This document shows positions 33,511 to 43,918 of a DNA stretch of 64,000 nucleotides, piece after piece. The translations under genes and the position numbers were made by a program. The notes beneath the pieces are model-generated. The model worked only from the letters and a program-made list of their open reading frames with translations. It did not search any database and was not told where the DNA came from. The stretch comes from Amycolatopsis pithecellobii (lineage in GTDB: Bacteria; Actinomycetota; Actinomycetes; Mycobacteriales; Pseudonocardiaceae), in assembly GCF_009707865.1 (NCBI RefSeq), contig NZ_WMBA01000009.1, positions 62,001 to 126,000 of the forward strand, written 5' to 3'. Positions within the stretch are counted from its first letter, which is position 1. Every line of letters starts with the position of its first letter.

Positions 33511-34529
33511 ACGTGGACATCGCCGCGCTGCGCGCGATCGAGCGGGACAAGGACATCCCCTTCGACACCGTCATCGAAGCCATCGAGACCGCGCTGCTGA
33601 CCGCGTACAAGCACACCGAAGGGCATCAGCCGCATGCCCGCATCGATATCGACCGCAAGACCGGGTACGTGCGCGTCCTCGCGCATACAGTGAGTGAGGG
33701 CGGTGACATCGAGGAAGAGTGGGACGACACGCCTGAGGGTTTCGGCCGGATCGCCGCCACCACCGCCCGCCAGGTCATCCTGCAGCGTTTGCGCGACGCC
33801 GAGCACGAGAAGACCTACGGCGAGTTCTCCGCGAAGGAGGGCGAGATCGTCGCGGGGGTCATCCAGCGCGACGCTCGTGCCAACGCCCGCGGCATGGTGA
33901 TCGTCCAGGTCGGGGACATCGAGGGCGTGCTGCCGCAAGCCGAGCAGGTGCCCGGTGAGTCGTATCAGCACGGCAGCCGGATCAAGGCCTATGTGGTGAC
34001 CGTGTCGCGCGGCAGCCGGGGCCCGCAGATCACGTTGTCGCGCACACACCCCAACCTCGTGCGCAGGCTGTTCGCGCTCGAGGTGCCCGAAATCGCCGAC
34101 GGCACAGTGGAAATCGCCGCCGTCGCGCGTGAGGCGGGGCATCGGTCCAAGATCGCCGTCCGCTCGACGGTGCCCGGCGTCAACGCCAAGGGCGCGTGCA
34201 TCGGGCCGGTCGGCGCGCGCGTGCGCAACGTGATGAGCGAGCTGGCCGGGGAGAAGATTGACATCATCGACTACTCCGAGGATCCGGCCCGCTTCGTAGG
34301 GAATGCATTGTCACCGGCGAAGGTTGTATCGGTGACCGTGGTGGACGAGCGTGCGAAGACGGCCCGAGTCGTGGTGCCCGATTTCCAGCTGTCACTCGCG
34401 ATCGGCAAGGAAGGGCAGAACGCCCGCCTCGCCGCGCGGCTGACCGGCTGGCGAATCGACATCCGCAGCGACGCGGCCGGCGAGTCCGACCCGTCACCAC
34501 GGCCTGCGACAACCGGTTCGGCTGAGTGA
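33507..34529 (+). CDS. nusA: Transcription termination/antitermination protein NusA
   Basis: The 340-residue factor binds RNA polymerase and modulates pausing, termination and antitermination. It has the N-terminal RNA polymerase-binding domain (about 1-110), an S1 domain (about 115-190, including [20 protein letters not shown]) and two KH domains (about 205-325, with [19 protein letters not shown] and [20 protein letters not shown]). The acidic C-terminal repeats of proteobacterial NusA are absent, as is normal in actinobacteria. The GTG start overlaps the rimP stop. Confidence 0.96.
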   Translation: MNVDIAALRAIERDKDIPFDTVIEAIETALLTAYKHTEGHQPHARIDIDRKTGYVRVLAHTVSEGGDIEEEWDDTPEGFGRIAATTARQVILQRLRDAEHEKTYGEFSAKEGEIVAGVIQRDARANARGMVIVQVGDIEGVLPQAEQVPGESYQHGSRIKAYVVTVSRGSRGPQITLSRTHPNLVRRLFALEVPEIADGTVEIAAVAREAGHRSKIAVRSTVPGVNAKGACIGPVGARVRNVMSELAGEKIDIIDYSEDPARFVGNALSPAKVVSVTVVDERAKTARVVVPDFQLSLAIGKEGQNARLAARLTGWRIDIRSDAAGESDPSPRPATTGSAE

Positions 34530-34552
34530 CAGGCCAGGAGCTAGACTCGACC

Positions 34553-34921
34553 ATGGTTGCTGGCCCGGATTCGGGTAACGCGCGCAAAGAACACCGGGAG
34601 GCACCGGTCCGCATGTGCGTGGGATGCCGGAAACGGGCCTCGGCCGGTGCGTTGCTCCGAGTTGTCGTGCGGGACAGGCAGGTGGTCGTCGACGAACGTC
34701 GGCGGCTTCCGGGCCGGGGTGCCTGGTTGCATCCCGAACCGGCTTGCCTGGCCAAGGCCGAGCGGCGCCGGGCGTTTCCCAGAGCGTTACGAAGCTCTGG
34801 AACACTCGACGTGACGGCCGTGCGGCGGTATCTCGGGCGCACGCCGGAGGAATGGGCAGGGGATGTTCCCCCGCCCGGACGAACGAAGGAAGCAGGTCGA
34901 CCCGTCATGAGTCAGCCGTGA
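34553..34921 (+). CDS. ylxR: YlxR/RnpM-family RNA-binding protein
   Basis: The 122-residue small RNA-binding protein has the family signature RMCVGCRKRASAGALLRVVV (about 21-40) and LPGRGAWLHPEPACL (about 52-66). Relatives in Bacillus interact with RNase P RNA. ATG 34553 has AGGAG 14 bases upstream; the overlapping GTG 34526 is an alternative start that would couple it to nusA. The C-terminal tail is longer than usual and low in conservation. Confidence 0.88.
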   Translation: MVAGPDSGNARKEHREAPVRMCVGCRKRASAGALLRVVVRDRQVVVDERRRLPGRGAWLHPEPACLAKAERRRAFPRALRSSGTLDVTAVRRYLGRTPEEWAGDVPPPGRTKEAGRPVMSQP

Positions 34922-35003
34922 AGCTGAAGCCATGAACGCGCGACGATAGGACGAGGTCAGCGGGTCCCTTACCGCCGGCTGGCCTCACCAGTTGAGGAGA
35001 GCA

Positions 35004-37943
35004 GTGGCAGGCAAGGCCCGCGTGCACGAGCTCGCGAAAGAGCTCGGTGTCACCAGTAAGGAAGTTCTCGCCAAGCTCAAGGAGCAGGGCGAGTTCGTCA
35101 AATCCGCGTCTTCCACCGTCGAGGCACCCGTTGCCCGGCGGTTGCGGGACGCGTTCACCGCCGGAGGCAAATCCGGTGGGAAGGGCGGGGGCCGTAAACC
35201 GGTTCCCGGTCCCTCGAACGGCAACGGCGGCGCGCCCGCGCCGTCCCGTATCCCGGACAACCGGCAGGACCGGCCGCGCCCGAACGCGGTGCCTGGTCCT
35301 CGTCCCGGCCCGCGGCCCGCTCCCGCGCCGCAGCAGGACAAACCGCGCCCGCAGCCGCAAGAGCAGCAGCAGCCGGAGGTCCCGGCCGCCAAGGCGGAGC
35401 CGCAGTCGAAGCCGCAGGGTCCGCGGCCCAGCCCGGCACCATCGTCCGGTGGTTCGGTCGTACCCCCCAAGCCACAGGGCCCCAAGCCCGGTGGCCCCAA
35501 GCCCGGTCCGCGCACCCCGCGGGTCGGCAACAACCCGTTCGGCGTCGGCTCCGGTGCTCCCGCGCCGCGGCCCGCCGCGCCGCGTCCCGGTGGTGGTCCT
35601 GGCAGTGACCGTGGTCCGCGTCCCGGTGACCGGCCCGGTGGCGAGCGTTCCGGTGGCGACAGGCCCGCGTCGGCGCCGCGTCCCGGCGGCGGCAATCGGC
35701 CGAACCCCGGCAACATGCCGCCGCGGCCGAACCCGGGCATGATGCCCGGCCGCACGCAGCGTCCGTCCGGTCCCGGTGGTGGCCGGGGTGGTCCTGGCGG
35801 CGGTCGTGGCGGTGCCGGAGCCGGTCGTGGTGGACCCGGTGGCGCCGGTCGTGGCGGTCCCGGTGGTGGCGGCGGCGGTGGTTACCGCGGCGGCGGTCCC
35901 GGTGGTGGCGGTGGCGGTGGCTTCCGGGGTGGTCCCGGTGGCGGCGCGCCCGCCGGCGGCGGTGGTTTCCGTGGCGGTGGCGGCGGCGGTGGTCCGCGTG
36001 GCGGCGGTGGCCGCGGCGGCGCGGCGGGTGCCTTCGGCCGTCCCGGTGGTCCCTCGCGCAAGGGCCGCAAGTCGAAGCGGCAGAAGCGCCAGGAGTACAT
36101 GGACAACATGCAGGCGCCCAGCGTCGGCGGCGTGCGGTTGCCCAAGGGCAGCGGCGAGACGATCCGCCTGCCGCGTGGTGCCTCGCTGACCGATTTCGCG
36201 GAGAAGATCGACGCGAACCCGGCTTCGCTGGTGCAGGTGCTGTTCCACCTCGGTGAGATGGTGACGGCCACGCAGTCGGTGTCCGACGAGGTCCTCGAGC
36301 TGCTCGGCTCGGAAATGAACTACGACGTGCAGGTGGTCTCCCCCGAGGAGGAGGACCGCGAGCTGCTCGGCACCTTCGACATCACCTACGGCGAGGACGC
36401 CGGTGACGAGGAGGACCTGCAGGTCCGGCCGCCGGTCGTGACCGTCATGGGTCACGTCGACCACGGTAAGACCCGCCTGCTGGACACCATCCGGAAGACG
36501 AAGGTGCGCGAGGGTGAGGCCGGCGGCATCACCCAGCACATCGGCGCCTACCAGGTGGCGACCGAGCTGGAAGGCAACGAGCGCCTGATCACGTTCATCG
36601 ACACCCCGGGTCACGAGTCGTTCACCGCTATGCGTGCGCGTGGTGCGAGCTCCTCGGACATCGCGGTGCTCGTGGTCGCCGCCGACGACGGCGTCATGCC
36701 GCAGACGGTGGAGGCGATCAACCACGCCCAGGCGGCCAAGGCGCCGATCGTGGTCGCGGTGAACAAGATCGACAAGGAAGGCGCGAACCCGCAGAAGATC
36801 CGCCAGCAGCTCACCGAGTACGGGCTCGTGGCCGAGGAGTACGGCGGCGACACCATGTTCGTCGACATCTCCGCCCGCGAGAACATCAACATCGAAGGGC
36901 TGCTGGAGGCGATCCTGCTGACCGCGGACGCGGCGCTGGATCTGCGGGCCAACCCCGACATGGAGGCGCAGGGCGTCGCGATCGAGGCGCACCTGGACCG
37001 TGGCCGCGGTCCCGTGGCCACCGTGCTGGTGCAGCGCGGCACGCTGCGGGTCGGCGACTCGGTCGTCGCCGGGGACGCCTACGGGCGCGTCCGGCGGATG
37101 GTCGACGAGTACAACGAGGACGTCACCGAGGCGCTGCCCTCGCGTCCGGTGCAGGTCATCGGGTTCACCTCGGTGCCAGGCGCCGGTGACACGTTCCTGG
37201 TCGTGGAGGAGGACCGCGTCGCCCGCCAGATCGCCGAGCGGCGGCAGGCCCGGATCCGCAACGCCCAGAACGCGGCGCGGCGCAAGAGGGTCAGCCTGGA
37301 GGACCTGGACTCCGCGTTGAAGGAGACCTCGACCCTCAACCTGATCATCAAGGGTGACAACTCGGGTACCGTCGAGGCGCTCGAGGCGGCGCTACTGCAG
37401 CTGGACGTCGGTGACGAGGTCGAGCTGAACGTGGTGCACCGCGGCGTCGGTGGGGTGACCGAGTCGGACATCGACCTGGCCACCGCGTCCGACGCGATCG
37501 TGCTCGGGTTCAACGTGCGGGCCCAGGGCAAGGCGACCGAGCGGGCCAACCGTGAGGGCGTCGACGTCCGGTACTACACGGTGATCTACCAGGCGATCGA
37601 GGAGATCGAGCAGGCACTCAAGGGCATGCTCAAGCCGGAGTTCGAGGAGGTCGAACTCGGCAAGGCGGAGGTCCGCGAGGTCTTCAAGTCCTCGAAGTTC
37701 GGCACCATCGCCGGTTGCCTTGTCACCTCCGGTGAGATCCGGCGCAACGCCAAGGCCCGCCTCCTGCGTGACGACGTGGTCGTCGCGCAGAACCTGCCGG
37801 TCAGCTCGCTGCGGCGGTTCAAGGACGACGTGGTCGAGGTCCGCGACGGCTACGAATGTGGTCTGACTTTGGGGTCCTACAGCGACATCAAGGTCGGCGA
37901 CGTGGTCGAGACCTACGAGCAGCGCGAAAAGCCGCGCGCGTAA
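35004..37943 (+). CDS. infB: Translation initiation factor IF-2
   Basis: The 979-residue GTPase positions initiator tRNA on the 30S subunit. Residues 1-50 form the IF2_N helical domain ([20 protein letters not shown]). About 55-355 is a very long proline-, glycine- and arginine-rich linker. The G domain starts with GHVDHGKT at 483-490, followed by DTPGHESF and NKID. Domains II to IV complete the protein. GTG 35004 has GAGGAGA at 34994-35000. The glycine-rich part (35770-36050) is nearly all GGC or GGT codons and forms imperfect repeats. Confidence 0.97.
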   Translation: MAGKARVHELAKELGVTSKEVLAKLKEQGEFVKSASSTVEAPVARRLRDAFTAGGKSGGKGGGRKPVPGPSNGNGGAPAPSRIPDNRQDRPRPNAVPGPRPGPRPAPAPQQDKPRPQPQEQQQPEVPAAKAEPQSKPQGPRPSPAPSSGGSVVPPKPQGPKPGGPKPGPRTPRVGNNPFGVGSGAPAPRPAAPRPGGGPGSDRGPRPGDRPGGERSGGDRPASAPRPGGGNRPNPGNMPPRPNPGMMPGRTQRPSGPGGGRGGPGGGRGGAGAGRGGPGGAGRGGPGGGGGGGYRGGGPGGGGGGGFRGGPGGGAPAGGGGFRGGGGGGGPRGGGGRGGAAGAFGRPGGPSRKGRKSKRQKRQEYMDNMQAPSVGGVRLPKGSGETIRLPRGASLTDFAEKIDANPASLVQVLFHLGEMVTATQSVSDEVLELLGSEMNYDVQVVSPEEEDRELLGTFDITYGEDAGDEEDLQVRPPVVTVMGHVDHGKTRLLDTIRKTKVREGEAGGITQHIGAYQVATELEGNERLITFIDTPGHESFTAMRARGASSSDIAVLVVAADDGVMPQTVEAINHAQAAKAPIVVAVNKIDKEGANPQKIRQQLTEYGLVAEEYGGDTMFVDISARENINIEGLLEAILLTADAALDLRANPDMEAQGVAIEAHLDRGRGPVATVLVQRGTLRVGDSVVAGDAYGRVRRMVDEYNEDVTEALPSRPVQVIGFTSVPGAGDTFLVVEEDRVARQIAERRQARIRNAQNAARRKRVSLEDLDSALKETSTLNLIIKGDNSGTVEALEAALLQLDVGDEVELNVVHRGVGGVTESDIDLATASDAIVLGFNVRAQGKATERANREGVDVRYYTVIYQAIEEIEQALKGMLKPEFEEVELGKAEVREVFKSSKFGTIAGCLVTSGEIRRNAKARLLRDDVVVAQNLPVSSLRRFKDDVVEVRDGYECGLTLGSYSDIKVGDVVETYEQREKPRA

Positions 37944-37949
37944 GTAGTC

Positions 37950-37991
37950 GGTAGTACCCGGGGCCGGTTTCCACCGGCCCCGGGTCGTACC
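37950..37991 (+). terminator. Strong hairpin after infB
   Basis: A 12-bp perfect GC stem (CCCGGGGCCGGT at 37957-37968 with its complement at 37973-37984) on a TTCC loop, extended by partly paired flanks, follows the infB stop. It sits directly before the ylxP start, so it may attenuate instead of fully terminating. Confidence 0.75.
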
Positions 37992-38003
37992 TTGGGGAAA
38001 CCG

Positions 38004-38297
38004 TTGTTCGTTGGAGCGCTCGAATTCGACCTGCTGCTGGGCGATATCCGGTCGCTGAAGCAGAAACGCTCGGTCGTGCGGCCGCTGGTGGCCGAGCTGC
38101 GCAAGCGGTTCGAGGTGGCGGTCGCCGAGGCCGGGCACCTGGATCTGCACCGGCGCGCCCTGCTCGGCGTCGCCGTGGTCGCGGCCGACAGCGAGCATGT
38201 TCGTGACGTGCTCGACGAGTGCGAGCGGTTCGTGGCGGGCAGGCCCGAGCTGGAGTTGCTGTCCACGCACCGGCGCCTGCTCGGGCCCGAAGACTAG
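38004..38297 (+). CDS. ylxP: DUF503 protein (YlxP-like)
   Basis: The 97-residue protein has the family pattern [20 protein letters not shown] at its N-terminus and [20 protein letters not shown] in the middle. The family is almost always encoded between infB and rbfA and has been linked to ribosome biogenesis, but the biochemical role is unclear. I start at TTG 38004, which gives the usual FVGAL beginning and has GGGGA just upstream. The in-frame TTG 37992 is possible. Confidence 0.87.
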   Translation: MFVGALEFDLLLGDIRSLKQKRSVVRPLVAELRKRFEVAVAEAGHLDLHRRALLGVAVVAADSEHVRDVLDECERFVAGRPELELLSTHRRLLGPED

Positions 38298-38311
38298 AGA
38301 AAGAGGAGATG

Positions 38312-38764
38312 ATGGCCGATCCGGCGCGTGCGCGGAGGCTGTCCAAGCGGATCTCGCAGATCGTGGCCTCGGCCATCGAGCACGAGATCAAGGACCCGCG
38401 GCTGAACAACGTCACGATCACCGACACCAGGGTGACCGCGGACCTGCACGACGCGACCGTGTACTACACGGTGCTGGGGGAGAACCTCGAGTCCACTCCG
38501 GACTTCGCGGGCGCGGCCGCGGCGCTGGAGTCGGCTCGCGGTGTGTTGCGCAGCAAGGTCGGCCAGGGCACCGGCGTGCGGTTCACCCCGACGCTGACGT
38601 TCGTCGCGGACAAGATTCCCGAGACGGCGCAACAGATCGAGGACCTGCTGGCCAAGGCACGCGAGGCGGACGCGGAAGTGGCGCGCCGGTCGGCGGGTGC
38701 CCGCCACGCGGGGGACCCCGACCCCTATCGAGTTCCCCGCGAAGACGAAGACGACGAGGACTGA
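38312..38764 (+). CDS. rbfA: 30S ribosome-binding factor RbfA
   Basis: The 150-residue KH-like factor binds the 5' region of 16S rRNA during late 30S maturation and cold adaptation. Recognisable parts are [19 protein letters not shown] (about 11-29), [20 protein letters not shown] and the final strand [12 protein letters not shown]. The two adjacent ATGs at 38309 and 38312 follow GAAAGAGG; the second has better spacing. The acidic tail (DEDDED) is typical of actinobacteria. Confidence 0.95.
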   Translation: MADPARARRLSKRISQIVASAIEHEIKDPRLNNVTITDTRVTADLHDATVYYTVLGENLESTPDFAGAAAALESARGVLRSKVGQGTGVRFTPTLTFVADKIPETAQQIEDLLAKAREADAEVARRSAGARHAGDPDPYRVPREDEDDED

Positions 38765-38773
38765 CGGTGTGAG

Positions 38774-39796
38774 TCAGGGCTTGCGGGCCACCATCAGGTC
38801 ACGCAGGATCGCCTGATCCACCCGGTGCGCGAAGTCGCCGAGTTCCCGTACTTCCAGCCCGGCCCGGGTGAGGATCTCGGCGACCTCTTCGCGTTTGGTG
38901 ACGTGCGTGTTCCACGAGATGCCGAGCGCCCCGCCCGAGCGCAACGTGCGGACCCACGCCGGGACGGCCGCGCTGAGCAGCTCGCGCGGGCTGCGTTCCA
39001 GCTCGCCGGTGCGATGGCTGCCGTGCTGGACGCCGTACGGCGCGTCGGTGACGATCACGTCCACCGAACCGGCTTTGAGCAGCTTCGCGCCGGTGATGGT
39101 GTCGCAGTTGTAGTAGGTGATCCGCCGGATGTCGCCCGCTTTGTAGTCTTCCTTGGTCAGACCGAAACCGAGCTCGAGTCGCTGCCCCAGCTTCACCTTG
39201 TCCCGCCGCAGCTGCCCGGAGTCGGCGGTGTGCTTGATCCGCTTCGTGCGCAGCCAGGTCTTGATGAACTGCTCGTAGGCTTCGAAATCGCGCCTGTCGA
39301 GCTCGATGCCGGTCGCGTCGAGCCCGTAGTTCATCGCCTGGTTGAGCGTGGTTCCCCTGCCGCACAACGGATCCAGCACGTGCACCGGTCCACTGAGGAA
39401 TGTCCGTGGGTCCGAAGTGGACAGCAGGGTGACGTTCAGCAGCAGCTTCGTGAACAGCTCGTTGGTCTTGCCGGCGTACTTCTGGATCGTGAGCAGGTCC
39501 GAGCCGAACTTGTCGAGCGGGGCGATTCCGGCCGGACGCAGCAGATCCCCGGTCAGCTCGAACAATGCGTAGAGCGCGGAGAGGTTCGACAGCAACGCGA
39601 TGTCCTCTTCGGACAGTCGTTCGGTGGTGGAGAACGTCACGTAGCTGACGCCGCCGAGGCGTCGCTCGCTGATCTCGTGGAGCGCGGTGCTGAGCGCCTC
39701 ACCGAACACGGCGAGTTCGGCGCGCAGGAGCGCGGCCGAGGAGTCGGCGTAGACCCGGTTGGCCGAGGGGTAGAGGAGGATCCCGTAGTCGAACAT
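38774..39796 (-). CDS. SAM-dependent RNA/DNA methyltransferase (TRM11-like)
   Basis: The 340-residue methyltransferase has motif I DPLCGRGTT (142-150) and the catalytic motif TDAPYG (about 249-254), like the N2-guanosine and THUMP-linked Trm11-type family. The N-terminal 130 residues are not a clear THUMP domain, so the substrate could be tRNA or another nucleic acid. Its stop is nine bases from the rbfA stop (convergent). It is divergent from the DHH phosphoesterase with 68 bp between them. Confidence 0.82.
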   Translation of the reverse strand: MFDYGILLYPSANRVYADSSAALLRAELAVFGEALSTALHEISERRLGGVSYVTFSTTERLSEEDIALLSNLSALYALFELTGDLLRPAGIAPLDKFGSDLLTIQKYAGKTNELFTKLLLNVTLLSTSDPRTFLSGPVHVLDPLCGRGTTLNQAMNYGLDATGIELDRRDFEAYEQFIKTWLRTKRIKHTADSGQLRRDKVKLGQRLELGFGLTKEDYKAGDIRRITYYNCDTITGAKLLKAGSVDVIVTDAPYGVQHGSHRTGELERSPRELLSAAVPAWVRTLRSGGALGISWNTHVTKREEVAEILTRAGLEVRELGDFAHRVDQAILRDLMVARKP

Positions 39797-39864
39797 CGCA
39801 GAGGAGAATATCGGGCCCCGCGGTGCGGGCAGCGGTGGGAGACCGGTGGGGGTAGCTTGCCGTC

Positions 39865-40842
39865 ATGCGCTCTTCGCCGCTCGACCTTCTGCGCGCCGCC
39901 ACCGACGTCACCTTGCTCGCCCACGTCCGCCCCGATGCCGATGCGCTCGGCAGTGCACTGGCGCTCGGCCGTGCCCTGCATCAGCGTGGCGCCAAGGTGC
40001 GGGTGTCGTTCGCCATGCCCGCCGAGGTCCCGGAAAGCCTGCGTGGGCTGGACGCGGGCAGTCTCGTGGTGCCGGCCGCGGAAGTCCCTGTGTCGGGCCC
40101 GCTGCTGATCTGCTGTGACACGCCCGTGCCGCAACGACTCGGTTCGCTCGCCGACCGGGTCGAGGCGACGAAATCCGCCGGCGGGGCGGTGCTGGTGGTC
40201 GATCACCATGCGTCGAACACCCGCTACGGCACGCATCATGTCGTCGACGAGACCGCCGAGGCGACCGCCGTGCTGGTGCTGGACCTGCTCGACGAGCTCG
40301 GGGCGCCGCTCGACGAACCGATCGCGCGGTGTCTCTACGCGGGGCTGATGACGGACACGAGTGGTTTCCGCCGTGCGAAGCCCTCGACGCACCGGGCTGC
40401 CGCGCGTCTGCTCGAGGCGGGCGTGGACCCCGAGCGGCTCGCCCGGGAGATCGTCGACGATCACCCGTTCGCATGGCTGCCGATGCTGGCGAAGGCGCTG
40501 GACACCGCCCGGCTGGACCCGGCCGCGGCGCAGGGATACGGGCTGGCGTATGCGTTCGTGACCCTGGATGCGGCGGCGGACGTGCGGCTGGAAGAGGTCG
40601 AAGCGGTCGTCGACGTGGTCCGGTCGGTCCGGGACGCCGAGGTCGCGGCGGTGTTCAAGCAGCAGGGCCCGCGAGAGTGGACGGTGTCGCTGCGCGCGAT
40701 CGGAAAGATCGACGTCTCCGCCGCGGCACGCACCCTCGGCGGCGGCGGCCACCGCCTGGCCGCAGGCTGCACCGTCCACGGCACGGACGCCGAGGTACTC
40801 GCCGCGGTGCGCAACGCACTAGCAGCCGCCCCGCTGCTGTAA
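39865..40842 (+). CDS. DHH-family phosphoesterase (NrnA-like oligoribonuclease/pAp phosphatase)
   Basis: The 325-residue enzyme carries the DHH family motifs: HVRPDADALGSALAL (about 19-33), DTP (about 89-91), VDHHASN (about 112-118), DTSG and the DHHA1 C-terminal motif GGGGHRLAAG (about 293-302). NrnA proteins degrade very short RNAs and 3'-phosphoadenosine 5'-phosphate; the mycobacterial homologue also attacks cyclic dinucleotides. This gene is conserved after rbfA in actinobacteria. The ATG start is at 39865. It is followed by the repeat array at 40885. Confidence 0.93.
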   Translation: MRSSPLDLLRAATDVTLLAHVRPDADALGSALALGRALHQRGAKVRVSFAMPAEVPESLRGLDAGSLVVPAAEVPVSGPLLICCDTPVPQRLGSLADRVEATKSAGGAVLVVDHHASNTRYGTHHVVDETAEATAVLVLDLLDELGAPLDEPIARCLYAGLMTDTSGFRRAKPSTHRAAARLLEAGVDPERLAREIVDDHPFAWLPMLAKALDTARLDPAAAQGYGLAYAFVTLDAAADVRLEEVEAVVDVVRSVRDAEVAAVFKQQGPREWTVSLRAIGKIDVSAAARTLGGGGHRLAAGCTVHGTDAEVLAAVRNALAAAPLL

Positions 40843-40884
40843 CCAGCGCCGGGCACACAGCGCTTACCCCGGTGTGCTGCCCTT

Positions 40885-41103
40885 GCGCGAGTTGCACGTT
40901 GCGTGCGCGCGAGTCGCACGTTGTATGCGCGCGAGTTGCACGTTGTATGCGCGCGAGTTGCACGTTGTATGCGCGCGAGTTGCACGTTGCGTGCGGCCGA
41001 GTTGTGCGTTCCGTGCGACGGGAACGCGCAACTCGCGTGGCAGGAACGTACAACTCGCGCATCCGGAACGCGCAACTCGCGCTACCGGAACGCGCAACTC
41101 GCG
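40885..41103. repeat. Intergenic array of a ~20-bp unit in two orientations
   Basis: Six units of about 20 bp based on GCGCGAGTTGCACGTT followed by a four-base spacer (often GTAT) run left to right. The orientation then reverses and four units of the form GGAACGCGCAACTCGC follow. The whole could fold into one long imperfect hairpin. It fills the space between the DHH gene and the MATE gene. The same unit recurs at 49794-49904. Confidence 0.9.
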
Positions 41104-41131
41104 GTGGGGGCGTGGCGGTTAACCTGCTCTG

Positions 41132-42442
41132 GTGCAGATGATCGCCGAGCGGGCGCCGGCCAAGAAGGTTTTCGCGCTCGCGATTCCCGCGCTCGGGGTG
41201 TTGTGCGCCGAACCGCTGTACGTACTCGTGGACACCGCCGTCGTCGGGCACCTGGGAGCGCTGCCGCTCGCGGGGCTGGCGCTCGGCGGGGTCATCCTGT
41301 CGCAGATCTCCACCCAGCTGACCTTCCTGTCCTACGGCACCACCTCGCGCACCGCCCGGCTACACGGCGCGGGCCGCCGCGAGGAGGCCGTCAGCGAAGG
41401 TGTGCAGGCCACCTGGCTCGCCATCGCCGTCGGACTCGTGCTGGTGCTCGCCGGGCAACTGCTGGCCGCGCCGATCGCGAAGGCGCTTTCGGGCAGCGAC
41501 GACATCGCCGCCGCATCGGTGTCCTGGTTGCGGATCGCGCTCTGCGGGGCGCCGCTGATCCTGGTCACGATGGCCGGCAACGGCTGGATGCGCGGCGTGC
41601 AGGACGCCGCCCGCCCGCTGCGCTACGTGTTGCTGGGCAACGGGATTTCCGCCGTCCTGTGCCCGGTGCTGGTGTACGCGGCCGGCTGGGGGCTCGAAGG
41701 GTCCGCGGCGGCGAACGTCGTCGCGCAGGTGATCTCGGCCAGCCTGTTCCTGCGGGCACTGGCCGCCGAGCGGGTACCGCTGCGGCCGCGCCCCGCGGTG
41801 ATGCGCGCGCAACTGAGCCTCGGACGAGACCTCGTGCTGCGGTCACTGGCATTCCAGGCCTGCTTCATCTCGGCCGCCGCGGTCGCCGCCCGCACCTCGA
41901 CCGCGGCGGTCGGCGCGCACCAGATCGTGTTGCAGCTGTGGACTTTCCTGTCGCTGGTGCTGGACTCGGTCGCGATCGCGGCGCAGTCACTGGTCGGCGC
42001 CGCACTGGGCGGCGGCCGCCGGCACCAGGCGAAGGGGGTGGCCGCACAGATCACCGGTTACGGTCTGATCTTCGGCTGCGTATTGTGTGCCGTGTTCGCC
42101 GTCGTGTCACAGGTTTTGCCGCACGCCTTCACATCAGATCCCGGTGTACTGCGGGAAATCCCGAATGCTTGGTGGTTTTTCGTTGCGCTGCAACCGATCG
42201 CGGGCGTGGTGTTCGCGCTCGACGGGGTCCTGCTCGGCGCCGGTGACGCCGCGTTCCTGCGCACCGCGACGCTCGTCAGTGCCGCGATCGGGTTCCTGCC
42301 GCTGATCTGGATTTCGCTCGCGTTCGGCTGGGGGCTCGCCGGGATCTGGACCGGGCTGTCGGCGTTCATGGTGCTGCGGCTGGCGGCCGTGCTCGCGCGA
42401 TGGCGTTCGGGCCATTGGGCTGTCGTCGGCGCGGTGCGCTGA
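41132..42442 (+). CDS. MATE-family efflux transporter (DinF-like)
   Basis: The 436-residue protein has twelve predicted membrane segments and a DinF-subfamily beginning (KKVFALAIPALGVLCAEPLY, then VLVDTAVVGHLG). MATE transporters export cationic drugs or metabolites using sodium or proton gradients. This gene is found in the same place, between rbfA-DHH and truB, in many actinobacteria. GTG 41132 is the first start; ATG 41138 is two codons later. No ribosome-binding site is obvious because the repeat array ends close by. Confidence 0.92.
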   Translation: MQMIAERAPAKKVFALAIPALGVLCAEPLYVLVDTAVVGHLGALPLAGLALGGVILSQISTQLTFLSYGTTSRTARLHGAGRREEAVSEGVQATWLAIAVGLVLVLAGQLLAAPIAKALSGSDDIAAASVSWLRIALCGAPLILVTMAGNGWMRGVQDAARPLRYVLLGNGISAVLCPVLVYAAGWGLEGSAAANVVAQVISASLFLRALAAERVPLRPRPAVMRAQLSLGRDLVLRSLAFQACFISAAAVAARTSTAAVGAHQIVLQLWTFLSLVLDSVAIAAQSLVGAALGGGRRHQAKGVAAQITGYGLIFGCVLCAVFAVVSQVLPHAFTSDPGVLREIPNAWWFFVALQPIAGVVFALDGVLLGAGDAAFLRTATLVSAAIGFLPLIWISLAFGWGLAGIWTGLSAFMVLRLAAVLARWRSGHWAVVGAVR

Positions 42443-42559
42443 AAGTGCAGTGCGCCAAGTCATTCGGGCCGTCCCTCACCCGGAAACCCTGCCGGCGCCG
42501 GTAAATTCTCCGTGGCGCAGGCGATCACAGCCCCGTACCCGACTCCGCTGGGAGGCCCG

Positions 42560-43894
42560 ATGGTGGCGTCCACGCAGGCACCCGTGACCGGCAAGGCAAG
42601 CCGCCGGTCGTGGCTGGTCTGGTTCGTCGCGGCGCTCGTCTACCTCCTCGCCGTGTTCCACCGCACCTCGTTCGGGGTCGCGGGACTCGAGGCCGCGGAC
42701 CGGTTCGGTGTCGGCGCCGCCGCACTCAGCGCATTCACCGTCCTGCAGGTCGGCGTCTACGCGGTCATGCAAATCCCCACCGGCGTGCTGGTGGACCGCT
42801 ACGGCCCCCGCCGGATCCTCATCGCGGCGCTGTTGTGCCTGGCGCTGGGCCAGGTACTCACGGCGTTCGCGACCTCCTACGGTCTTGCCCTGCTCGGCCG
42901 GGGCGTGCTCGGGTTCGGGGACGCGATCACGTTCGTCAGTGTGCTGCGCCTCAGTGCGGCCCACTTTCCAGGCCGCCAGTACACCGTCGTCATGTCGCTC
43001 ACGTCCGCCATCGGGTTCGTCGGCAACCTGGCCGCGACCGTACCGCTCACCCTGCTGCTCGACGGTCCCGGCTGGCTGCCGACGTTCCTGGTGGCCGGCC
43101 TCGTGACCGCGCTGTACTCGGCCGTAGTCGCGGCACGCGTCAGGGACACCCCGGCCGGGCACCCCGCCACACCGGTGCCGGTGGACCGGCGCGAGCTGCT
43201 GCGGCAGATCCGCTCCGCGTGGCGCGTGCCCGGCACCCGGCTCGGGTTCTGGGTGCATTTCTCGACGGGTTTCGCGCCGACCGTGCTCACCCTGCTGTGG
43301 GGCGTGCCGTTTCTCGTGCGAGGAGAGGGGATCGCACCGGCGACGGCGAGCGCGCTGCTGACGGTGTTCGTGTTCGGTGCGATGTTCGTCGGCCCGGTGG
43401 TCGGTGGCCTCGTCGCGGCGCGGCCGGGGCTGCGGATGCCGTTGGTGGCCGCGTATCTCGGCGGCGCGACGGCCGTTTGGTCGCTGCTGCTGAGCCTGCC
43501 CGGCCCGCTGCCCGTCGCGATCCTGTTGCCCTGCTTCGCTTTCCTGGCGCTCGGCGTGCCGGCCTCGACGATCGCGTTCGCCCTCGCGCGCGACTACAAC
43601 CCGCTGCACCGGGTCGGCACCGCGACGGGTCTGGTGAACGTCGGCGGGTTCAGTGCGACGACTGTCGCCGCGCTGCTGGTGGGGGTGCTGTTGCAGTACA
43701 CCGGCAGTTTCCGGATCGCGCTGCTGGCCGTGGTCGCGGTGCTGGTCTACGGCACGTTCCGGCTGCTGGTGTGGTGGCGCCGGGCCCGGGCCGAGCTGTT
43801 CGCGGCGCAGGCACGCGGGGAACAGGTGCCGGTGCAGGTGCGCCGCCATGCGTGGGACACCCCCGCAGGGCGCCCGGCCTCGGCCGCCGCCTGA
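42560..43894 (+). CDS. MFS transporter
   Basis: The 444-residue transporter of the major facilitator superfamily has twelve predicted membrane segments. The loop 2-3 motif appears as GVLVDRYGPRRIL (about 75-87). The substrate is unknown; the family includes sugar, drug and metabolite carriers. I prefer ATG 42560, which has GGAGG just upstream, over the GTG at 42512 that would add 16 residues. It is transcribed with the flanking MATE and truB genes, separated by short gaps. Confidence 0.88.
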   Translation: MVASTQAPVTGKASRRSWLVWFVAALVYLLAVFHRTSFGVAGLEAADRFGVGAAALSAFTVLQVGVYAVMQIPTGVLVDRYGPRRILIAALLCLALGQVLTAFATSYGLALLGRGVLGFGDAITFVSVLRLSAAHFPGRQYTVVMSLTSAIGFVGNLAATVPLTLLLDGPGWLPTFLVAGLVTALYSAVVAARVRDTPAGHPATPVPVDRRELLRQIRSAWRVPGTRLGFWVHFSTGFAPTVLTLLWGVPFLVRGEGIAPATASALLTVFVFGAMFVGPVVGGLVAARPGLRMPLVAAYLGGATAVWSLLLSLPGPLPVAILLPCFAFLALGVPASTIAFALARDYNPLHRVGTATGLVNVGGFSATTVAALLVGVLLQYTGSFRIALLAVVAVLVYGTFRLLVWWRRARAELFAAQARGEQVPVQVRRHAWDTPAGRPASAAA

Positions 43895-43918
43895 AGCACC
43901 CCGATAAAGTGTGCGGTC

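Noticed and set aside
34905-36992. A 695-codon minus-strand frame opposite infB containing long threonine/glycine stretches
   Set aside because: It is the reverse complement of the infB low-complexity linker and G domain; infB is certain.
40885-41103. Possible CRISPR array
   Set aside because: Repeat units are about 20 bp with four- to six-base spacers of nearly constant sequence, orientation reverses midway, and no cas genes are near.
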